From: Candidatus Frankia alpina
GTDB taxonomy: Bacteria; Actinomycetota; Actinomycetes; Frankiales; Frankiaceae
Length of the DNA: 64,000 nucleotides
Direction: 5' to 3'
Assembly (NCBI RefSeq): GCF_902806485.1
Contig: NZ_CADCWT010000002.1
Location: 1 to 64,000 of the forward strand
Part shown: positions 43,347-54,228 of the stretch, in pieces
How the letters are laid out: every line of letters begins with the position of its first letter
Position numbering within the stretch: the stretch's first letter is position 1
Translations under genes and position numbers: made by a program
Notes under the pieces: generated by a model
Database searches by the model: none
What the model was told of the DNA's origin: nothing
The model's input: only the letters and a program-made list of their open reading frames with translations

Positions 43347-45526
43347 ATGGCCTCGGCCATGAGATCGTGTTGGTAGTCCGACAGCCGGACGTCGTCCGCT
43401 CCGGTGGTCTGCCGTTCCCACCGACCGTCGGACTGCAACACCCATCCGGACACCTCGTCGGAGAACGCGTGATCCAGGATGCGGCGCACGGTGTCGCGGC
43501 GCTCCGGATGCGGCACCCGGACGAGTGCCTCGATCCGCCGGTCCAGGTTGCGATGCATCATGTCGGCGCTGCCGATCCAGAACTCGTCCGCGGATGCGAA
43601 CTCCAGGATCCGGCTGTGCTCGAGGAAACGGCCGAGGATCGACCGGACGTGCACCGTCTCCGACAGGCCCGGCACGCCGGGGCGCAGGGCGCAGATGCCC
43701 CGCACCAGGCAGTGCACGGGAACGCCCACCATCGACGCGCGGTAGAGTGCGTCGATCACCTGCTCGTCGACCAGGCTGTTGACCTTGAGGCGGATGCCGC
43801 AGGGACGGCCCTCCTGGGCTGCCCGCGCCTCCGCGGAGATGCGCTGCAGGATCCCGTCGCGCATGTGCTGCGGGGCGACCAGCAGCGAGCGGTACTCGGT
43901 CTGTCGGCTGTACCCGGTGAGCACGTTGAACAGGTCGGTGAGGTCGGCGCCCACCTCCGGATCGGCGGTGAGCAGGCCGAGGTCCTCGTAGAGGCGCGCG
44001 GTCTTGGGGTTGTAGTTTCCGGTGCCCACATGGCAGTACCGGCGCAGCCCGCCGCGTTCCTGGCGCACGACGAGGCAGGTCTTGCAGTGGGTCTTCAACC
44101 CGATCAGGCCGTAGACGACGTGGCAACCGGCACGCTCCAGCTCGCGCGCCCAGCGGATGTTGGCGCTCTCGTCGAACCGCGCCTTGATCTCGACCAGCAC
44201 GACGACCTGCTTGCCCGCCTCGGCCGCCGAGACGAGAGCGTCCACGATCGGGGAGTCGCCGGACGTGCGGTAGAGCGTCTGCTTGATGGCGAGAACCTGC
44301 GGATCGGCGGCGGCCTGTTCGATGAACCGCTGCACGGACGTCGTGAACGAGTCGTACGGATGGTGGACGAGGACGTCACCCTCACGCAACACACTGAAAA
44401 AGTCGGGCGTCTCCCCCCCCGCGGTGAGGAGCCGGGGATGAGTGATCGGAACCCGCGGTGCGTCCTTCAGCTCCGGCCGGTCGAGGTCGTACAGGGCCCA
44501 CAAGGCCGACAGGTCGAGCATCCCGGCGACCCGGTGCACCTCCCGCTCGGTGACCTCGAGCTCGCGCACGAGCAGGGCGAGCAGGTTGGAGTCGATGTCC
44601 TCGTCGACCTCCAGCCGGACGGCGGGACCGAAGCGTCGGCGGGCCAGTTCTCGTTCGAGGGCCTGCAGCAGATCCTCCGCCTCGTCCTCCTCGACCTCGA
44701 GATCGGCGTTGCGGGTGACCCGGAACCGGTGGGAGTCGATCACTTCCATGCCGGGGAAGAGCTGGTCGAGGTGCGCGGCGATCACCTCTTCGAGTGGCAC
44801 GAAGCAGGCGCTCTCCGGTGGCGTCGGCCCGGCCACGGGAAAGTCGACGGACGGATCCACCTCGACGGGGACCAGCCGCGGGACGTTCTGCGGCACCTTC
44901 ACGCGGGCAAAGCGGTCGGCTTGCCCGCCAGGATCGCGGACATGCACGGCAAGGTTGAGTGAGAGGCCGCTGATGTAGGGGAACGGGTGCGCCGGGTCAA
45001 CCGCGAGCGGCGTGAGCACCGGGAAGATCTGCTGGTGGAAGTAGCGGTGTAGCTGTTCCTGCTGGGTCTCGCTGAGCTGGGACCAGGATCGGATGCTGAT
45101 CCCCGCGTGCGCCAGGGACGGCACCACCTCGGCGGTGAAGCACCGCGAGTGCCGCTCCGTCAGCTGGGCGGCGGCCCGGCTGACGAGATCGAGCTGTTCC
45201 CGGGCGCTCAGGCCGTCCGCCGAGCGGACCGCGAGGCCGGTGGCCTCGCGCCGCATCAGGCCGGCGACCCGGACCATGTAGAATTCGTCGAGGTTGCTGG
45301 CAAAGATCGCCAGGAACTTGGCCCGTTCCAGCAACGGCGTGGCGACGTCCTCCGCGAGCGCCAGTACTCGAGCATTGAAGTCGAGCCAGGACGTCTCGCG
45401 GTTGATGAACCGATCGGCCGGCAGATCGGACGGCGCCGGCGGGCGGGGCGCCTCCAGGGGTTCGAGCAGGCCGCTGCGGGCCTTGCGCTGAGGCCGTTCG
45501 GTACGGGTCGCCACCAGCTCGCTCAT
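43328..45526 (-). CDS. ppk: Polyphosphate kinase 1
   Basis: Ppk1 reversibly transfers the ATP gamma phosphate to polyphosphate. The 732 residues start with the head domain ([20 protein letters not shown], then [19 protein letters not shown]) and carry the catalytic histidine region [10 protein letters not shown]. They also have [17 protein letters not shown] and the phospholipase-D-like end [20 protein letters not shown] 45526 is taken as the start. Neighbouring hupB and cofC match mycobacterial order. Polyphosphate supports phosphate storage and stress responses. Confidence 0.96.
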   Translation of the reverse strand: MSELVATRTERPQRKARSGLLEPLEAPRPPAPSDLPADRFINRETSWLDFNARVLALAEDVATPLLERAKFLAIFASNLDEFYMVRVAGLMRREATGLAVRSADGLSAREQLDLVSRAAAQLTERHSRCFTAEVVPSLAHAGISIRSWSQLSETQQEQLHRYFHQQIFPVLTPLAVDPAHPFPYISGLSLNLAVHVRDPGGQADRFARVKVPQNVPRLVPVEVDPSVDFPVAGPTPPESACFVPLEEVIAAHLDQLFPGMEVIDSHRFRVTRNADLEVEEDEAEDLLQALERELARRRFGPAVRLEVDEDIDSNLLALLVRELEVTEREVHRVAGMLDLSALWALYDLDRPELKDAPRVPITHPRLLTAGGETPDFFSVLREGDVLVHHPYDSFTTSVQRFIEQAAADPQVLAIKQTLYRTSGDSPIVDALVSAAEAGKQVVVLVEIKARFDESANIRWARELERAGCHVVYGLIGLKTHCKTCLVVRQERGGLRRYCHVGTGNYNPKTARLYEDLGLLTADPEVGADLTDLFNVLTGYSRQTEYRSLLVAPQHMRDGILQRISAEARAAQEGRPCGIRLKVNSLVDEQVIDALYRASMVGVPVHCLVRGICALRPGVPGLSETVHVRSILGRFLEHSRILEFASADEFWIGSADMMHRNLDRRIEALVRVPHPERRDTVRRILDHAFSDEVSGWVLQSDGRWERQTTGADDVRLSDYQHDLMAEAMRRGHR

Positions 45527-46180
45527 GCTTGTAGATGGTGCCAGCCGGCGATGAACTCGGCAGCGCGGGACGATGTCCGGATTCGGCCATCCGATGACGG
45601 ATCGGCGGCGTTGCGGCGAGCCAAAGATGTGATCCGTGCCCGTTGTAATGATTCGGTAGCCGGCCGGTTGCCGCGCGCCGAGTCCCGGGGCCGGTAGTTA
45701 ACCGTACGGAAACAGTCGAAGGCGACGAGCGGCAGTGTGATGGAAACATCGGCCGTCCGGAGGTCCTTCTCGGCGGAGCCGGTCGTCGCGGCTATTCCTC
45801 GATCAAGCACGCACGGCGTGTCTGATATCACAGCGCTCGGCGGGCCACGGCGGAGAGGTCGTCGGCGAGCAAGTCGGACTTGCTCGACCCCGTCGGGGAC
45901 TACTCCGAGGTGGCGCCGACCTCCGGCCGGTACGCCGGGGCGGGGGACTCTGACCGCCAGGCAGCAGGTGACCGTCGACGCGGCGGACGCCCGAGAAGAC
46001 CGCGCGGCACGCGAGGCATATCCATACTCTTTGTGATAGGGCGATCACGCTCTACGTTGACGATGGGTGCTAACGCGCCCGTCGATCACTTTTGGTGATT
46101 CGTCCGGCCGTTTCCGTCGCTCTATGGTGATCCTTTTGTCTCGGGCGGCCGGCGCACGGGGGAGGAGGGCGGGACGGGGA
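45527..46180. promoter_or_regulatory. Divergent region between ppk and the GGDEF-EAL remnant
   Basis: This 650-base gap has no supportable gene. GTGAT-N6-ATCAC (46033-46048) is an inverted repeat close to Crp-type sites but with a different spacing. TTGACG at 46057-46062 may be part of the promoter of the downstream gene. Sequence nearer ppk shows no strong element. Confidence 0.35.
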
Positions 46181-48600
46181 ATGCTTCTCTACGCCATCGC
46201 AATCGCTGCCGGCCTGGCCGCGACGCTGAGCTGCGCGTGGGCCGCACGTCGGCTCGGCCGGGCCCGCGGCCGCTGGCTGATCTGGTTGTCGTCCGCGCTG
46301 ACCGCCTGGACCGTAGGGCAGACGGCCTGGACGCTGCACCGCTGGGACCGGCTCGCCACCGTTCGCCCGATGGTCGCGGACGTCGGGTACCTCGCGGATG
46401 CCGGGCAACTCGCCATGCCCGTCCTGGCGCTGGCCGCCCTCGCGGCGGTACCGGCGAGCCGGGCGCGGCGTTCTCGGCTCCGTTCCCCCCTGCGCGCCAC
46501 CACAACCCCGGCCGGGGAGCTGGGCGGGATGGGCCGGCTGGCCGGTGGGGGCGCGACTGAGTCGCCTCGCTCACGGCCTGCGGTTCGCCGGGCGACCTGC
46601 CACCGCCCTCGACGAGATCATTCTCGGCGGCTCGCTGTTCCTGCTCACCTGGTCGGGGCTCCTGGCCGGCCTCGGCGAGGCTGAAACCGCGGACACCGCC
46701 GGGGGCGAGAGCGCCGTCGGGGCGGTGCGGCACCTGGTGGCGGTGGCGCACCCGATCGTGGTCCTCGTACTGGCGCTCGCGGTCCTGCACGTCACGGGCT
46801 TCCGTCAGCCGGTGGACCTGCCGGCCGTCGCCACCGCCGGGATCGGCCTGGTCTTCCTGGCAGTCGTCGGCGTCTGGTGCGCACAGGTCGGCGGCGATGC
46901 CGGCCGGCTGAGTAGCTCGTTGGCAGGTCTGGGGGCGGTGGTGGGCGCCTTGCTCATCGCTCTTGCGGCTTGGCGTGTGGGCTGGGCGGGCGACGGGGGT
47001 GGGACGGCCCGGGAAATGCCGCGTGGCGACCTCGTCGGCTGGCTCCTGCTGGCGGTGCCCTACGTTCCCGCCGCCGGCATCGTCGGGTTGATGCTCGGCC
47101 GATCACGGACCGGCGTTGTGCTCGACCCGGTCGAGATCGTGGTCGGGTCGGCCCTGGTCGCCGCGGTCCTCGTCCGGCAGATGGTCACCCTGCGGGTGAG
47201 CCAGCGACTGGTCGCGCAGATTGGGCACGCCGAGCGCGAAGTGCGGCACTGGACCTCGCACGATCGGCTCACCGAGCTCGCGAACCGCACGCTGTTCCAC
47301 GAGCGTCTCACCGACGCCCTCGCCGCCAGCCGCCATGACGGTCGGGGACGTCGCCGTCCTGTACTGCGACCTCGACGACTTCCGCATCATCAACGACAGC
47401 CTCGGCTACGCCGCCGGGGACCATCTGCTGCGCGCCGTCGGCCAGCGCCTGCGGCACTGCGTGCGTGCCTCGGACACCGTCGCCCGGTTGGGCTCCGACG
47501 AGTTCGCCGTACTGCTTGACGGCGGGCGGGAGCTGCCCGAGACGTTCGCCGAACGCGTGCTCGCGGCCCTGCGTCAACCCGTGTCGGTGGACGGCCACCA
47601 CTGGCCCGTGCGGGGCAGTGGTGGCCTGGTCGTGGCCGGTCGTACCCAGGAGACGACGGAGGTCCTGCTACGACGGGCCGACACCGCCGTGCACGCGGCG
47701 AAGCGGACGGGTAAGAACCGTCTGGTCGTCTACCGGCCAGGATTGGGCTCCGCTCCCGGCGCCCACCTCGTCGCCGGCACTCATCTGGCTGACGCGCTGG
47801 CCACCGCGCTGCGCCGGGGCGGCCGATCGGCCGGGTTCGACGTCCACTACCAGCCCATCGTGCGTCTGCGTGACCGCCTCCCGGCCGCGCTGGAGGCGCT
47901 GGCCCGCTGGACGGCGCCCGGCCGCGGACCGGTGCCGCCCGGCACGTTCGTCGCGGCCGCGGAGAGCGGCGGCATCGTCGGCGCGCTGGACGACATGATT
48001 CTCACCCAGGCCTGCGCGGAGATCGCGGTGGCCTACCCGGACTCCGCGCTTCGCCTGCACGTGAACGTCTCCGCCAGCAGGGTCACCGACATGACCCTGC
48101 TCGACAGCGTCGCCCGCGCGCTCGCCGCGAGCCGTTTCGATCCCCGCCGGCTGGTCGTCGAGATCACCGAGACGAGCCGGATCGACGACCTGCATGGTGC
48201 GCGCGAGGTCCTCGACGAGGTACGGGCGCTGGGCGTCGCCGTCGCCCTCGACGATGTCGGTGCAGGTAACAGCACGCTTGCCGCGATGCACCTGCTACCG
48301 GTGGACGTCGTCAAGCTGGATCGGACTCTGCTTGAACCGCCGCAGGACGGGGGTCGGGTGACGGCGATGCGTCACCCGATGATCACCTTGGTGCATGCCC
48401 TCGGCGCCGTCGTCGTCGCGGAAGGCATCGAGCGCGAAGGTCAGGTCGCCGAACTGGAGGAGCTTGGCTGCGAGCTGGGCCAGGGCTACCTGTTCGCGCG
48501 GCCGGCTCCGCTGCCCCTCGCACCGACGCGGCCGTGGGCCGCCTGCGGTGGCCGGCTACCGGCTGCCGAGCCGGCCCGAGGGGCGGACCCTGCCGCCTGA
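46181..48600 (+). pseudogene. Membrane GGDEF-EAL protein, two frameshifts
   Basis: Three frames make one protein of about 805 residues: an N-terminal bundle of membrane helices, a GGDEF domain and an EAL domain. The first frame ends at 46684. The hydrophobic region resumes in the next frame (LDEIILGGSLFLLTWSG) and continues to WTSHDRLTELANRTLFH. The GGDEF part proper reads in a third frame (VAVLYCDLDDFRIINDSLGY). Single extra G residues in the runs at about 46546 and 47343 explain both shifts. The signature is GSDEF rather than GGDEF. EAL residues (EALARW, DDVGAGNS, VAEGIE) are mostly kept. GTG/ATG 47335 could give a shortened cyclic-di-GMP domain protein. Confidence 0.72.
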
Positions 48601-48649
48601 CGACTCTGTTCCGAGGCGGTGCCCCGACCCGACTCCCGCCGGGGCCGAG

Positions 48650-49402
48650 TCAGGGCACCGCCGCCCGGCCGACCAGAAGAGCCGCCGCCGTTGCTCCGCC
48701 AACCCCCAGGTCGCGCGCCTGCGCGAGATCGTCGACGGTGTCGACGTCGCGTCGTAGCCCGGGTACCGAGGATCCGAGGGCGTCGGTCAGGTCCACGGCC
48801 CCTGAGCGGCGGTGCGCGACGTGGCTGTGCGGTCCGAACGACGGCCCCAGCGGCGCTCCGGTCGTGGCGGTGAGCAACACGGTGCCCGTGCCGGTGGCGT
48901 CGGCGAGGACCGCGCGACGGTGGTTACCAGCTGCAGCCAGGGCCTGGTGCAGCTCCGTGGTCCGCAACGCCGGCAGATCCCCGGACAGCGCCGCCAGCGG
49001 ATGCCCGGGCCAGCGGCCGGCCGCAAGCTGCGCGCCGTGCGCCAGCGCCGGATTGAGGCCCTGGTCGGGGGCATCCGGAACGACGACGAGGCGGGCGCGC
49101 ATCTGGGGCGGCAGCGCGGGGGCCGGTGACGGACCCGCGCCGTCTCCAGCGCTGAGGTCATCCTGGTCGCGCAGCCGCGACAGCGTCCGGCGGAACGTTT
49201 GATCATTTGTCACGATCACCACGGCGCCGACGAGGTCGGTTGCGGAGGCGAGCACGGCCGTCACCGTGTCGATGGCCATTGCGAGCGCCAGCAGGCTTCG
49301 ATCCGGCCGGTCCAGCCGGCTCTTCGCCCGCGCCAGGTTCTTCAACGGCAGAAGGACCGTCCAGGACGCCCCGCCTTGTGGGAGCCACACGAAGGTGACC
49401 AT
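48650..49402 (-). CDS. cofC: 2-phospho-L-lactate/phosphoenolpyruvate guanylyltransferase (CofC/FbiD)
   Basis: This nucleotidyltransferase activates phospholactate or PEP with GTP in coenzyme F420 synthesis. The 250 residues show the CofC pattern WTVLLPLKNLARAKSRL, then DAPDQGLNPAL, LSGDLPALR and the GPSFGPHSHVAH region. It fits the Rv2983 position beside gpsA (from memory). Other F420 genes are not in this window. The start ATG 49402 has no strong ribosome site. Confidence 0.9.
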   Translation of the reverse strand: MVTFVWLPQGGASWTVLLPLKNLARAKSRLDRPDRSLLALAMAIDTVTAVLASATDLVGAVVIVTNDQTFRRTLSRLRDQDDLSAGDGAGPSPAPALPPQMRARLVVVPDAPDQGLNPALAHGAQLAAGRWPGHPLAALSGDLPALRTTELHQALAAAGNHRRAVLADATGTGTVLLTATTGAPLGPSFGPHSHVAHRRSGAVDLTDALGSSVPGLRRDVDTVDDLAQARDLGVGGATAAALLVGRAAVP

Positions 49403-49938
49403 AGGCCATGGGGTGGCGTGGCGGCGGGCGCGAACCAGGCGATGATCGACGATGACGTGGACGCGACGCCGGCGAGTCGGCCGCCGTCACGCCTTGACCG
49501 TGGGGTGAGCGTCGTCCGTAGGCGTATCTCCAGTGTTCGCCTCCAGTCGCTGCCTGTGTTGATCGTGCGGGCGGCGAGCGCGGCCCTTCGCCGAGCATGG
49601 TCTCACGTCGATGGAGCCGTGGCAACGTCCCTGGTGGGCGGCAACGTCGTTGGTGAGCGGCGCATCCTGCGTGATGCCCGCCAGAGCGGCGTCTACGGTC
49701 GAGTGTGAGGACGCGGTGGGTACGCCATCGCGCAGCGTCGGGGTGCTCGCAGCACCGGGCGTAGACGCCGGTCCCGTGACCCACCGGAGGGAACCATTAC
49801 CGCCGATCCCAACAACGACCGGTCCGAGGACGCCGTGAGCGGGGTCACGGCCCCGGTCCCGGCACAGCCGCCCGGGGCTTGCAACGGTGCGACCGCGGGC
49901 GGTCGCCGCACTGCTCCTGGGAGTAGGAGGTGAGGCGG
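49403..49938. other. Gap between cofC and gpsA
   Basis: A frame from ATG 49441 to 49708 (89 codons) has only moderate third-position GC and is not convincing. From about 49797 another frame reads TADPNNDRSEDAVSGVTAPV after a good GGAGGGA and an ATT codon. It may be the lost N-terminal extension of gpsA or nothing. Confidence 0.25.
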
Positions 49939-50940
49939 GTGGCGGTACTGACCGCCGGGTCGTGGGGGACCGTCTTCGCGAAGGTCCTAGCGGACGCGGG
50001 CGCTCAGGTCGACCTCGTCGCCCGGGATCCGCAGGTCATCCGCTCGATCAACCGTCGGCATGTCAACCCGCGATATCTGCCCGCGGTCCAGCTCCCCGAC
50101 CGGATCCGGGCGACGGCCGATCCGGGCGGCGCGCTGGCGGGCGCTGAGCTCGTGGTGCTGGCCGTGCCCTCGCAGGCGTTGCGCTCGGTGCTCGTCCGCT
50201 GGGTGTCACGGATCGCGTCCGACGCGATCTACGTGAGCCTGATGAAGGGGGTCGAGGCGGGCAGCCGGCTGCGGATGAGCCAGGTCATCGCGGAGGTCGC
50301 CGGAGTGACGCCGGACCGGATCGCCGTCGTCAGCGGCCCGAACCTGGCACATGAGATCGCCGCGGAACATCCGGCGGCGACCGTCGTCGCCAGCACCTCG
50401 ACCCGGACGGCGGAGATCGTCCAGACTGCCTGCTGGACCCCCTACTTCCGGCCCTACACGAATCATGATGTGATCGGATGCGAGCTCGGTGGGGCGGTGA
50501 AGAACGTGATCGCCCTTGCCGCCGGAATGCTCGAGGGAATGGGTTTCGGCACCAACAGCCTCGCATCCCTGATCACCCGAGGTCTCGCCGAGACGTCGCG
50601 GCTCGGCATCGCGCTGGGCGCGGAACCGATGACCTTCGCCGGCCTGGCGGGGCTCGGTGATCTCGTGGCGACCTGTGGCTCGCCGCTGTCGCGTAACCGT
50701 ACCTTCGGCGAAAAACTGGGGCGTGGGCTCAGCCTGGCGCAGGTGGAGGCGGAGCAGCGGCAGGTCGCGGAGGGGGTGCGGTCCTGCCGACCGTTGCTGA
50801 CCATGGCCGATCAGCTCGGCGTCTCGATGCCCATCACGCAACAGGTCGAGCGGGTGCTTTACGAGGGTCTGCCGCCGCTGGAGGCGGTCAAGGATCTGAT
50901 GAGCCGGGAGCCGGGGCCGGAGTACCGAACTCATCGGTGA
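49939..50940 (+). CDS. gpsA: Glycerol-3-phosphate dehydrogenase (NAD(P)+)
   Basis: GpsA makes glycerol-3-phosphate for phospholipids. The 333 residues contain [12 protein letters not shown], the catalytic-lysine region [17 protein letters not shown] and [25 protein letters not shown] eight bases before GTG 49939 favours this start over GTG 49930. The nucleotide-binding loop reads TAGSWGT where the family has GAGSWGT, so the first glycine is replaced by threonine. That is unusual and might lower NAD(P) binding. Confidence 0.93.
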   Translation: MAVLTAGSWGTVFAKVLADAGAQVDLVARDPQVIRSINRRHVNPRYLPAVQLPDRIRATADPGGALAGAELVVLAVPSQALRSVLVRWVSRIASDAIYVSLMKGVEAGSRLRMSQVIAEVAGVTPDRIAVVSGPNLAHEIAAEHPAATVVASTSTRTAEIVQTACWTPYFRPYTNHDVIGCELGGAVKNVIALAAGMLEGMGFGTNSLASLITRGLAETSRLGIALGAEPMTFAGLAGLGDLVATCGSPLSRNRTFGEKLGRGLSLAQVEAEQRQVAEGVRSCRPLLTMADQLGVSMPITQQVERVLYEGLPPLEAVKDLMSREPGPEYRTHR

Positions 50941-51016
50941 CGCCGGTCAGACATCCCCAGATCGAATCAGATGTAGCCGGCCTGACTCGACCTTGACCAT
51001 CTGCGGCTACCTATGA

Positions 51017-51877
51017 CTACCTGCGGTGACGATATCCGTGATCCACCGGGCCGATCCCCGTCCCGAGGGGGAAACCAGCCGCCAGCGCCCCGCTGACGTA
51101 CTCCTTCGCGGCCCGGACGGCCTGCGTCGGCGAGTCGCCCTGCGCCAGCCTCGAGGCGATCGCGGAGGCCAGAGTGCACCCGGTGCCGTGGGTGTGTCGC
51201 CGGTCCATCCGGCGGCCGCGCAAGAGGATCTCGGTGGACCCGTCGGTCAGCAGATCGACCGCGTCGCCCTGCAGATGACCACCCTTGATCAGCACCCAGC
51301 GCGGGCCCAGCGCGAGCATCGCCGCGGCGGCCCGGGGCAGATCGGCCTCGTCTCGCACGGTCACCCCGGTCAGGAGGCGGACCTCGTCGAGGTTCGGGGT
51401 TGCGATGGTAGCGCGCGGCATGAGCTCCAAGCGGACGACGTCGACCGCGTCGGGAGCAAGCAGCGGGTCGCCGTGTTTCGACACGCCCACCGGATCGACC
51501 ACGACCGGTGCGTCGATGCGGTCCAGCTCCGCGGCGACGAGGGCGACCAGGGCGGCCGAGGACAGCATGCCGGTCTTGACCGCGTCGACCCCGATGTCAT
51601 CTACCACCGCCCTGATCTGGGCGCGTACCGCCGCGGACGGCAGATCCCACACCCCGTGGACGCCCAGCGAGTTCTGCGCCGTGACGGCGACGATGGCGCT
51701 CATCCCATGTACGCCGAACGCGAACATCGTCTTGAGATCAGCCTGAATCCCCGCGCCGCCGCCCGAATCGGAGCCCGCGATGGTCAGTACGCGCGGCGGC
51801 GCCGCGGCCGGCGCGGCGATGGGAGCGGGTTCGCTCACGGGACGCTCGGAACCTTCATGTGTCTCCTCGAGCTTCAC
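51017..51877 (-). CDS. thiD: Hydroxymethylpyrimidine/phosphomethylpyrimidine kinase
   Basis: ThiD phosphorylates HMP and HMP-P for thiamine synthesis. The 286 residues have the ribokinase-like start [20 protein letters not shown], the [13 protein letters not shown] region, KGGHL and the anion-hole motif [15 protein letters not shown]. The N-terminal 25 residues are not conserved, so GTG 51838 may be the true start. No TPP riboswitch pattern is visible. It is convergent with gpsA. Confidence 0.93.
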   Translation of the reverse strand: MKLEETHEGSERPVSEPAPIAAPAAAPPRVLTIAGSDSGGGAGIQADLKTMFAFGVHGMSAIVAVTAQNSLGVHGVWDLPSAAVRAQIRAVVDDIGVDAVKTGMLSSAALVALVAAELDRIDAPVVVDPVGVSKHGDPLLAPDAVDVVRLELMPRATIATPNLDEVRLLTGVTVRDEADLPRAAAAMLALGPRWVLIKGGHLQGDAVDLLTDGSTEILLRGRRMDRRHTHGTGCTLASAIASRLAQGDSPTQAVRAAKEYVSGALAAGFPLGTGIGPVDHGYRHRR

Positions 51878-52106
51878 TATGCGTAGCGAGAATCGTGGTT
51901 GCCATCACAACCGGGTACGAGACCGTACTGCTGCACCCCAGGATTGGGGACCGGATGAGCGTGCGGGGGGCGTCGGCCGACGCCCGTCGGTCGAGTCGAA
52001 GAAATTCCTCGGCGTCAGAGGCTCTCATCCGGCCCGTTTGCCTGTTACCTTCTGTCGGCCCGTAGTTCTGCTCGACGGGCTGTTGACGTCCGACGAGGGA
52101 GCGTCT

Positions 52107-52340
52107 GTGGTCCACGCGTACATCCTTATCCAGACCGAGGTCGGCAAGTCCGCGTCGGTTGCCAAGGAGATCGAGCAGATCCCCGGGGTCACCCAGGCAG
52201 AGGACGTGACCGGTCCCTACGACGTCATCGTGCGTGCTGAGGCGCCCACGGTGGACGACCTGGGCAAGATGGTCATGTCTAGGGTGCAGTCGGTTGACGG
52301 CATCACCCGCACGCTGACCTGTCCGGTCGTCCATTTTTGA
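52107..52340 (+). CDS. Stand-alone Lrp/AsnC ligand-binding (RAM) domain
   Basis: The 77 residues match the C-terminal RAM domain of Lrp/AsnC regulators (VHAYILIQTEVGKSASVAKE, GPYDVIVRAEAPTVDDL) with no DNA-binding helix. Such proteins form amino-acid-binding oligomers that may modulate full-length Lrp regulators. GAGGGAG lies about eight bases before GTG 52107, and longer upstream frames are rejected. It precedes a DUF3515 lipoprotein gene. Confidence 0.85.
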   Translation: MVHAYILIQTEVGKSASVAKEIEQIPGVTQAEDVTGPYDVIVRAEAPTVDDLGKMVMSRVQSVDGITRTLTCPVVHF

Positions 52341-52394
52341 GAGCTGTGATCGGTAGAGAGACGATGGTCGCCCGCTGGGCGTCCACGATCGGAC

Positions 52395-52976
52395 ATGTCA
52401 GTAGTGGGTCGTGAAGTGGCGGGTCGGGCGGCAGTGGGTCGTGACGAGCAGGGCACCGTCTGGCGGGCATTGACCCGTCTTCGGGTCTCGGTGTCGCGCC
52501 GGGCGACCGTCGGACTCACCGCCTGCGGCACCGTGGGATGCCTGCTGCTGACGAGTTGCGGTGGGCTCGGACCGGTCCGACTGACCAACGTCCCGGTGCC
52601 GGCGCCGTCCGACCATGCGACCTGCGCAGCCCTCATCGGGGCGTTGCCCTCGTCACTTGGCCACGACCTGGACCGGCGCCGACTCGAGCCACCGCGTGAC
52701 TCCGCGGCGGCCTACGGCCGGGGACCGATCGTCCTCACCTGCGGAATAGCGGACGTGCCGGCGAGCTACCGGCGGGACTCGATGCTGTCGGAGGTCGACG
52801 GCCTCGGGTGGTTCGTGGAGAAGCTCGGGGGGACCCTGCGGTACTCGACTCCGACCCGCTCGCCCCACGTCGTGCTCACCCTGCCGGTTTCCGCCTCAAC
52901 CGAGGTGCAACCCTTCGACATCCTCGTCTCCGTCGGCCCGGCGGTGCGGGAGCACAGCGCGTCGACGGCGCCCTGA
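52395..52976 (+). CDS. DUF3515-family lipoprotein
   Basis: A hydrophobic stretch (TVGLTACGTVGCLLLTSC) ends in a lipobox (LTSC-G) near residue 55, so this should be a lipid-anchored exported protein of unknown role. The mature part has the DUF3515 cysteine/proline pattern with DHATCAALIGALPSSLG, PIVLTCG and GWFVEKLGGT. It lies convergent with ddl, as Rv2980 does in M. tuberculosis (from memory). ATG 52395 gives a long N-region, and GTG 52461 would be more typical. Confidence 0.8.
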   Translation: MSVVGREVAGRAAVGRDEQGTVWRALTRLRVSVSRRATVGLTACGTVGCLLLTSCGGLGPVRLTNVPVPAPSDHATCAALIGALPSSLGHDLDRRRLEPPRDSAAAYGRGPIVLTCGIADVPASYRRDSMLSEVDGLGWFVEKLGGTLRYSTPTRSPHVVLTLPVSASTEVQPFDILVSVGPAVREHSASTAP

Positions 52977-53009
52977 GCGCCGGACCGGACCGGACCGCGG
53001 AGCCCGTGG

Positions 53010-54113
53010 TCAGCGCAGCCCGGCGCCGTCACGCAGGGCGAGCCGTACGAGCCGGTCGACGAGCTGCGGATAGGTGATCCCGCTCGCCTCCCACATTCGG
53101 GGGAACATCGACGTCGGGGTGAATCCCGGCATCGTGTTGACCTCGTTGACGACCACCTGATCTTCCGGGGTGACGAACACGTCAACCCGCGCGAGCCCAG
53201 CGCAGTCGAGTGCCTCGAACGCCGCCACCGCCACCTTCTGCACGCGGTCCAACGCCGCCGGAGACAGCCGCGCGGGGATGTCGAAGCGTGTCTGGTCGGA
53301 GACGTACTTCGCCTCGAAGTCGTAGAAGCCGGCTGACGAGGTGACGGTGATCTGGGCCGGGATGCTGGCTTGCGCGCCAGGCCCGTCCAGCCGACCGAGC
53401 ACCCCGCACTCGATCTCACACCCCGTGATCGCCGCTTCGACCAACACCTTGGGGTCGTTCGCCCGGGCCGTCTTGACCGCCGTGTCCAGATCGGCCCAGG
53501 CATCGACCCGGCTGATTCCAATGCTGGATCCACCGCGGGCCGGCTTGACGAAAACCGGCAGGCCGAGGCGTTCCTGGTCGGCTTCGGACAGGGTCTGGCC
53601 GGCTCGTAGCACGGCGTACGGGCCGATAGGCAGACCCGCGGCGCGCAGCAGGGATTTCATGTGCTGTTTGTCCATGGCGGCCGCGCTGGCGAAGACGCCC
53701 GAGCCGATGTAGGGCAACCCCGCCATCTCAAGGAGGCCCTGCACGGTCCCATCCTCCCCGAAGGGGCCATGCAGGAGCGGGAAGACCACATCGATGTCCC
53801 CGAACGGGCTGCGGATGGCCTGCGTCGCATCGTGGGGGAGTAGACGTGACATGGTCGGGTCCGGGGCGAGCACGACACCCGTCCCCCGGGACGCCGCGAC
53901 CGAGGGGAGTTCCCCGTCCGCCGGCGCGAGGGCATCCGCTCCAGGCAGGACGACCCAGCGCCCCGACGGGTCGATGCCGACCAGGACGACGTCGTAGACG
54001 TCGGGGTCGAGCGCGCGCAGCACGCCGCCGGCAGACACGCAGGAGATCGCGTGCTCCGTGCTGCGGCCACCGAACAGGAGTGCGAGTCGAATCCGACGCC
54101 TGATGCCTGCCAT
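53010..54113 (-). CDS. ddl: D-alanine--D-alanine ligase
   Basis: Ddl makes the D-Ala-D-Ala dipeptide for peptidoglycan. The 367 residues start with LALLFGGRSTEHAISCVSAG and carry the ATP-grasp motifs VFVKPARGGSSIGISRV, DCAGLARVDVFV and VVNEVNTMPGFTPTSMFP. The terminal region decides D-Ala specificity and looks standard for a normal (not D-lactate) ligase. It is convergent with the DUF3515 gene. Confidence 0.96.
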   Translation of the reverse strand: MAGIRRRIRLALLFGGRSTEHAISCVSAGGVLRALDPDVYDVVLVGIDPSGRWVVLPGADALAPADGELPSVAASRGTGVVLAPDPTMSRLLPHDATQAIRSPFGDIDVVFPLLHGPFGEDGTVQGLLEMAGLPYIGSGVFASAAAMDKQHMKSLLRAAGLPIGPYAVLRAGQTLSEADQERLGLPVFVKPARGGSSIGISRVDAWADLDTAVKTARANDPKVLVEAAITGCEIECGVLGRLDGPGAQASIPAQITVTSSAGFYDFEAKYVSDQTRFDIPARLSPAALDRVQKVAVAAFEALDCAGLARVDVFVTPEDQVVVNEVNTMPGFTPTSMFPRMWEASGITYPQLVDRLVRLALRDGAGLR

Positions 54114-54228
54114 GCGGGGACACTAACGGATCGCCGCCGGGGTCCGCGCCCGCACCCGGCGACGGCGACCGGCGACGGCGAAGACGGGAGCGTGACCGTC
54201 ACGTTCGGACCCGCCCAAGGAGGACGGG

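Noticed and set aside
46540..47350. Programmed frameshifting in the GGDEF-EAL gene
   Set aside because: Two shifts in the same direction with ordinary G runs, no slippery heptamer and no downstream structure make recoding unlikely.
49441..49708. 89-codon ORF between cofC and gpsA
   Set aside because: Third-position GC is well below that of neighbouring genes, and there is no recognisable motif or ribosome site.
51780..52106. Long N-terminal extension (and a DNA-binding domain) for the Lrp-type protein
   Set aside because: The upstream frame is antisense to thiD and lacks a helix-turn-helix. The strong GAGGGAG before GTG 52107 sets the start.
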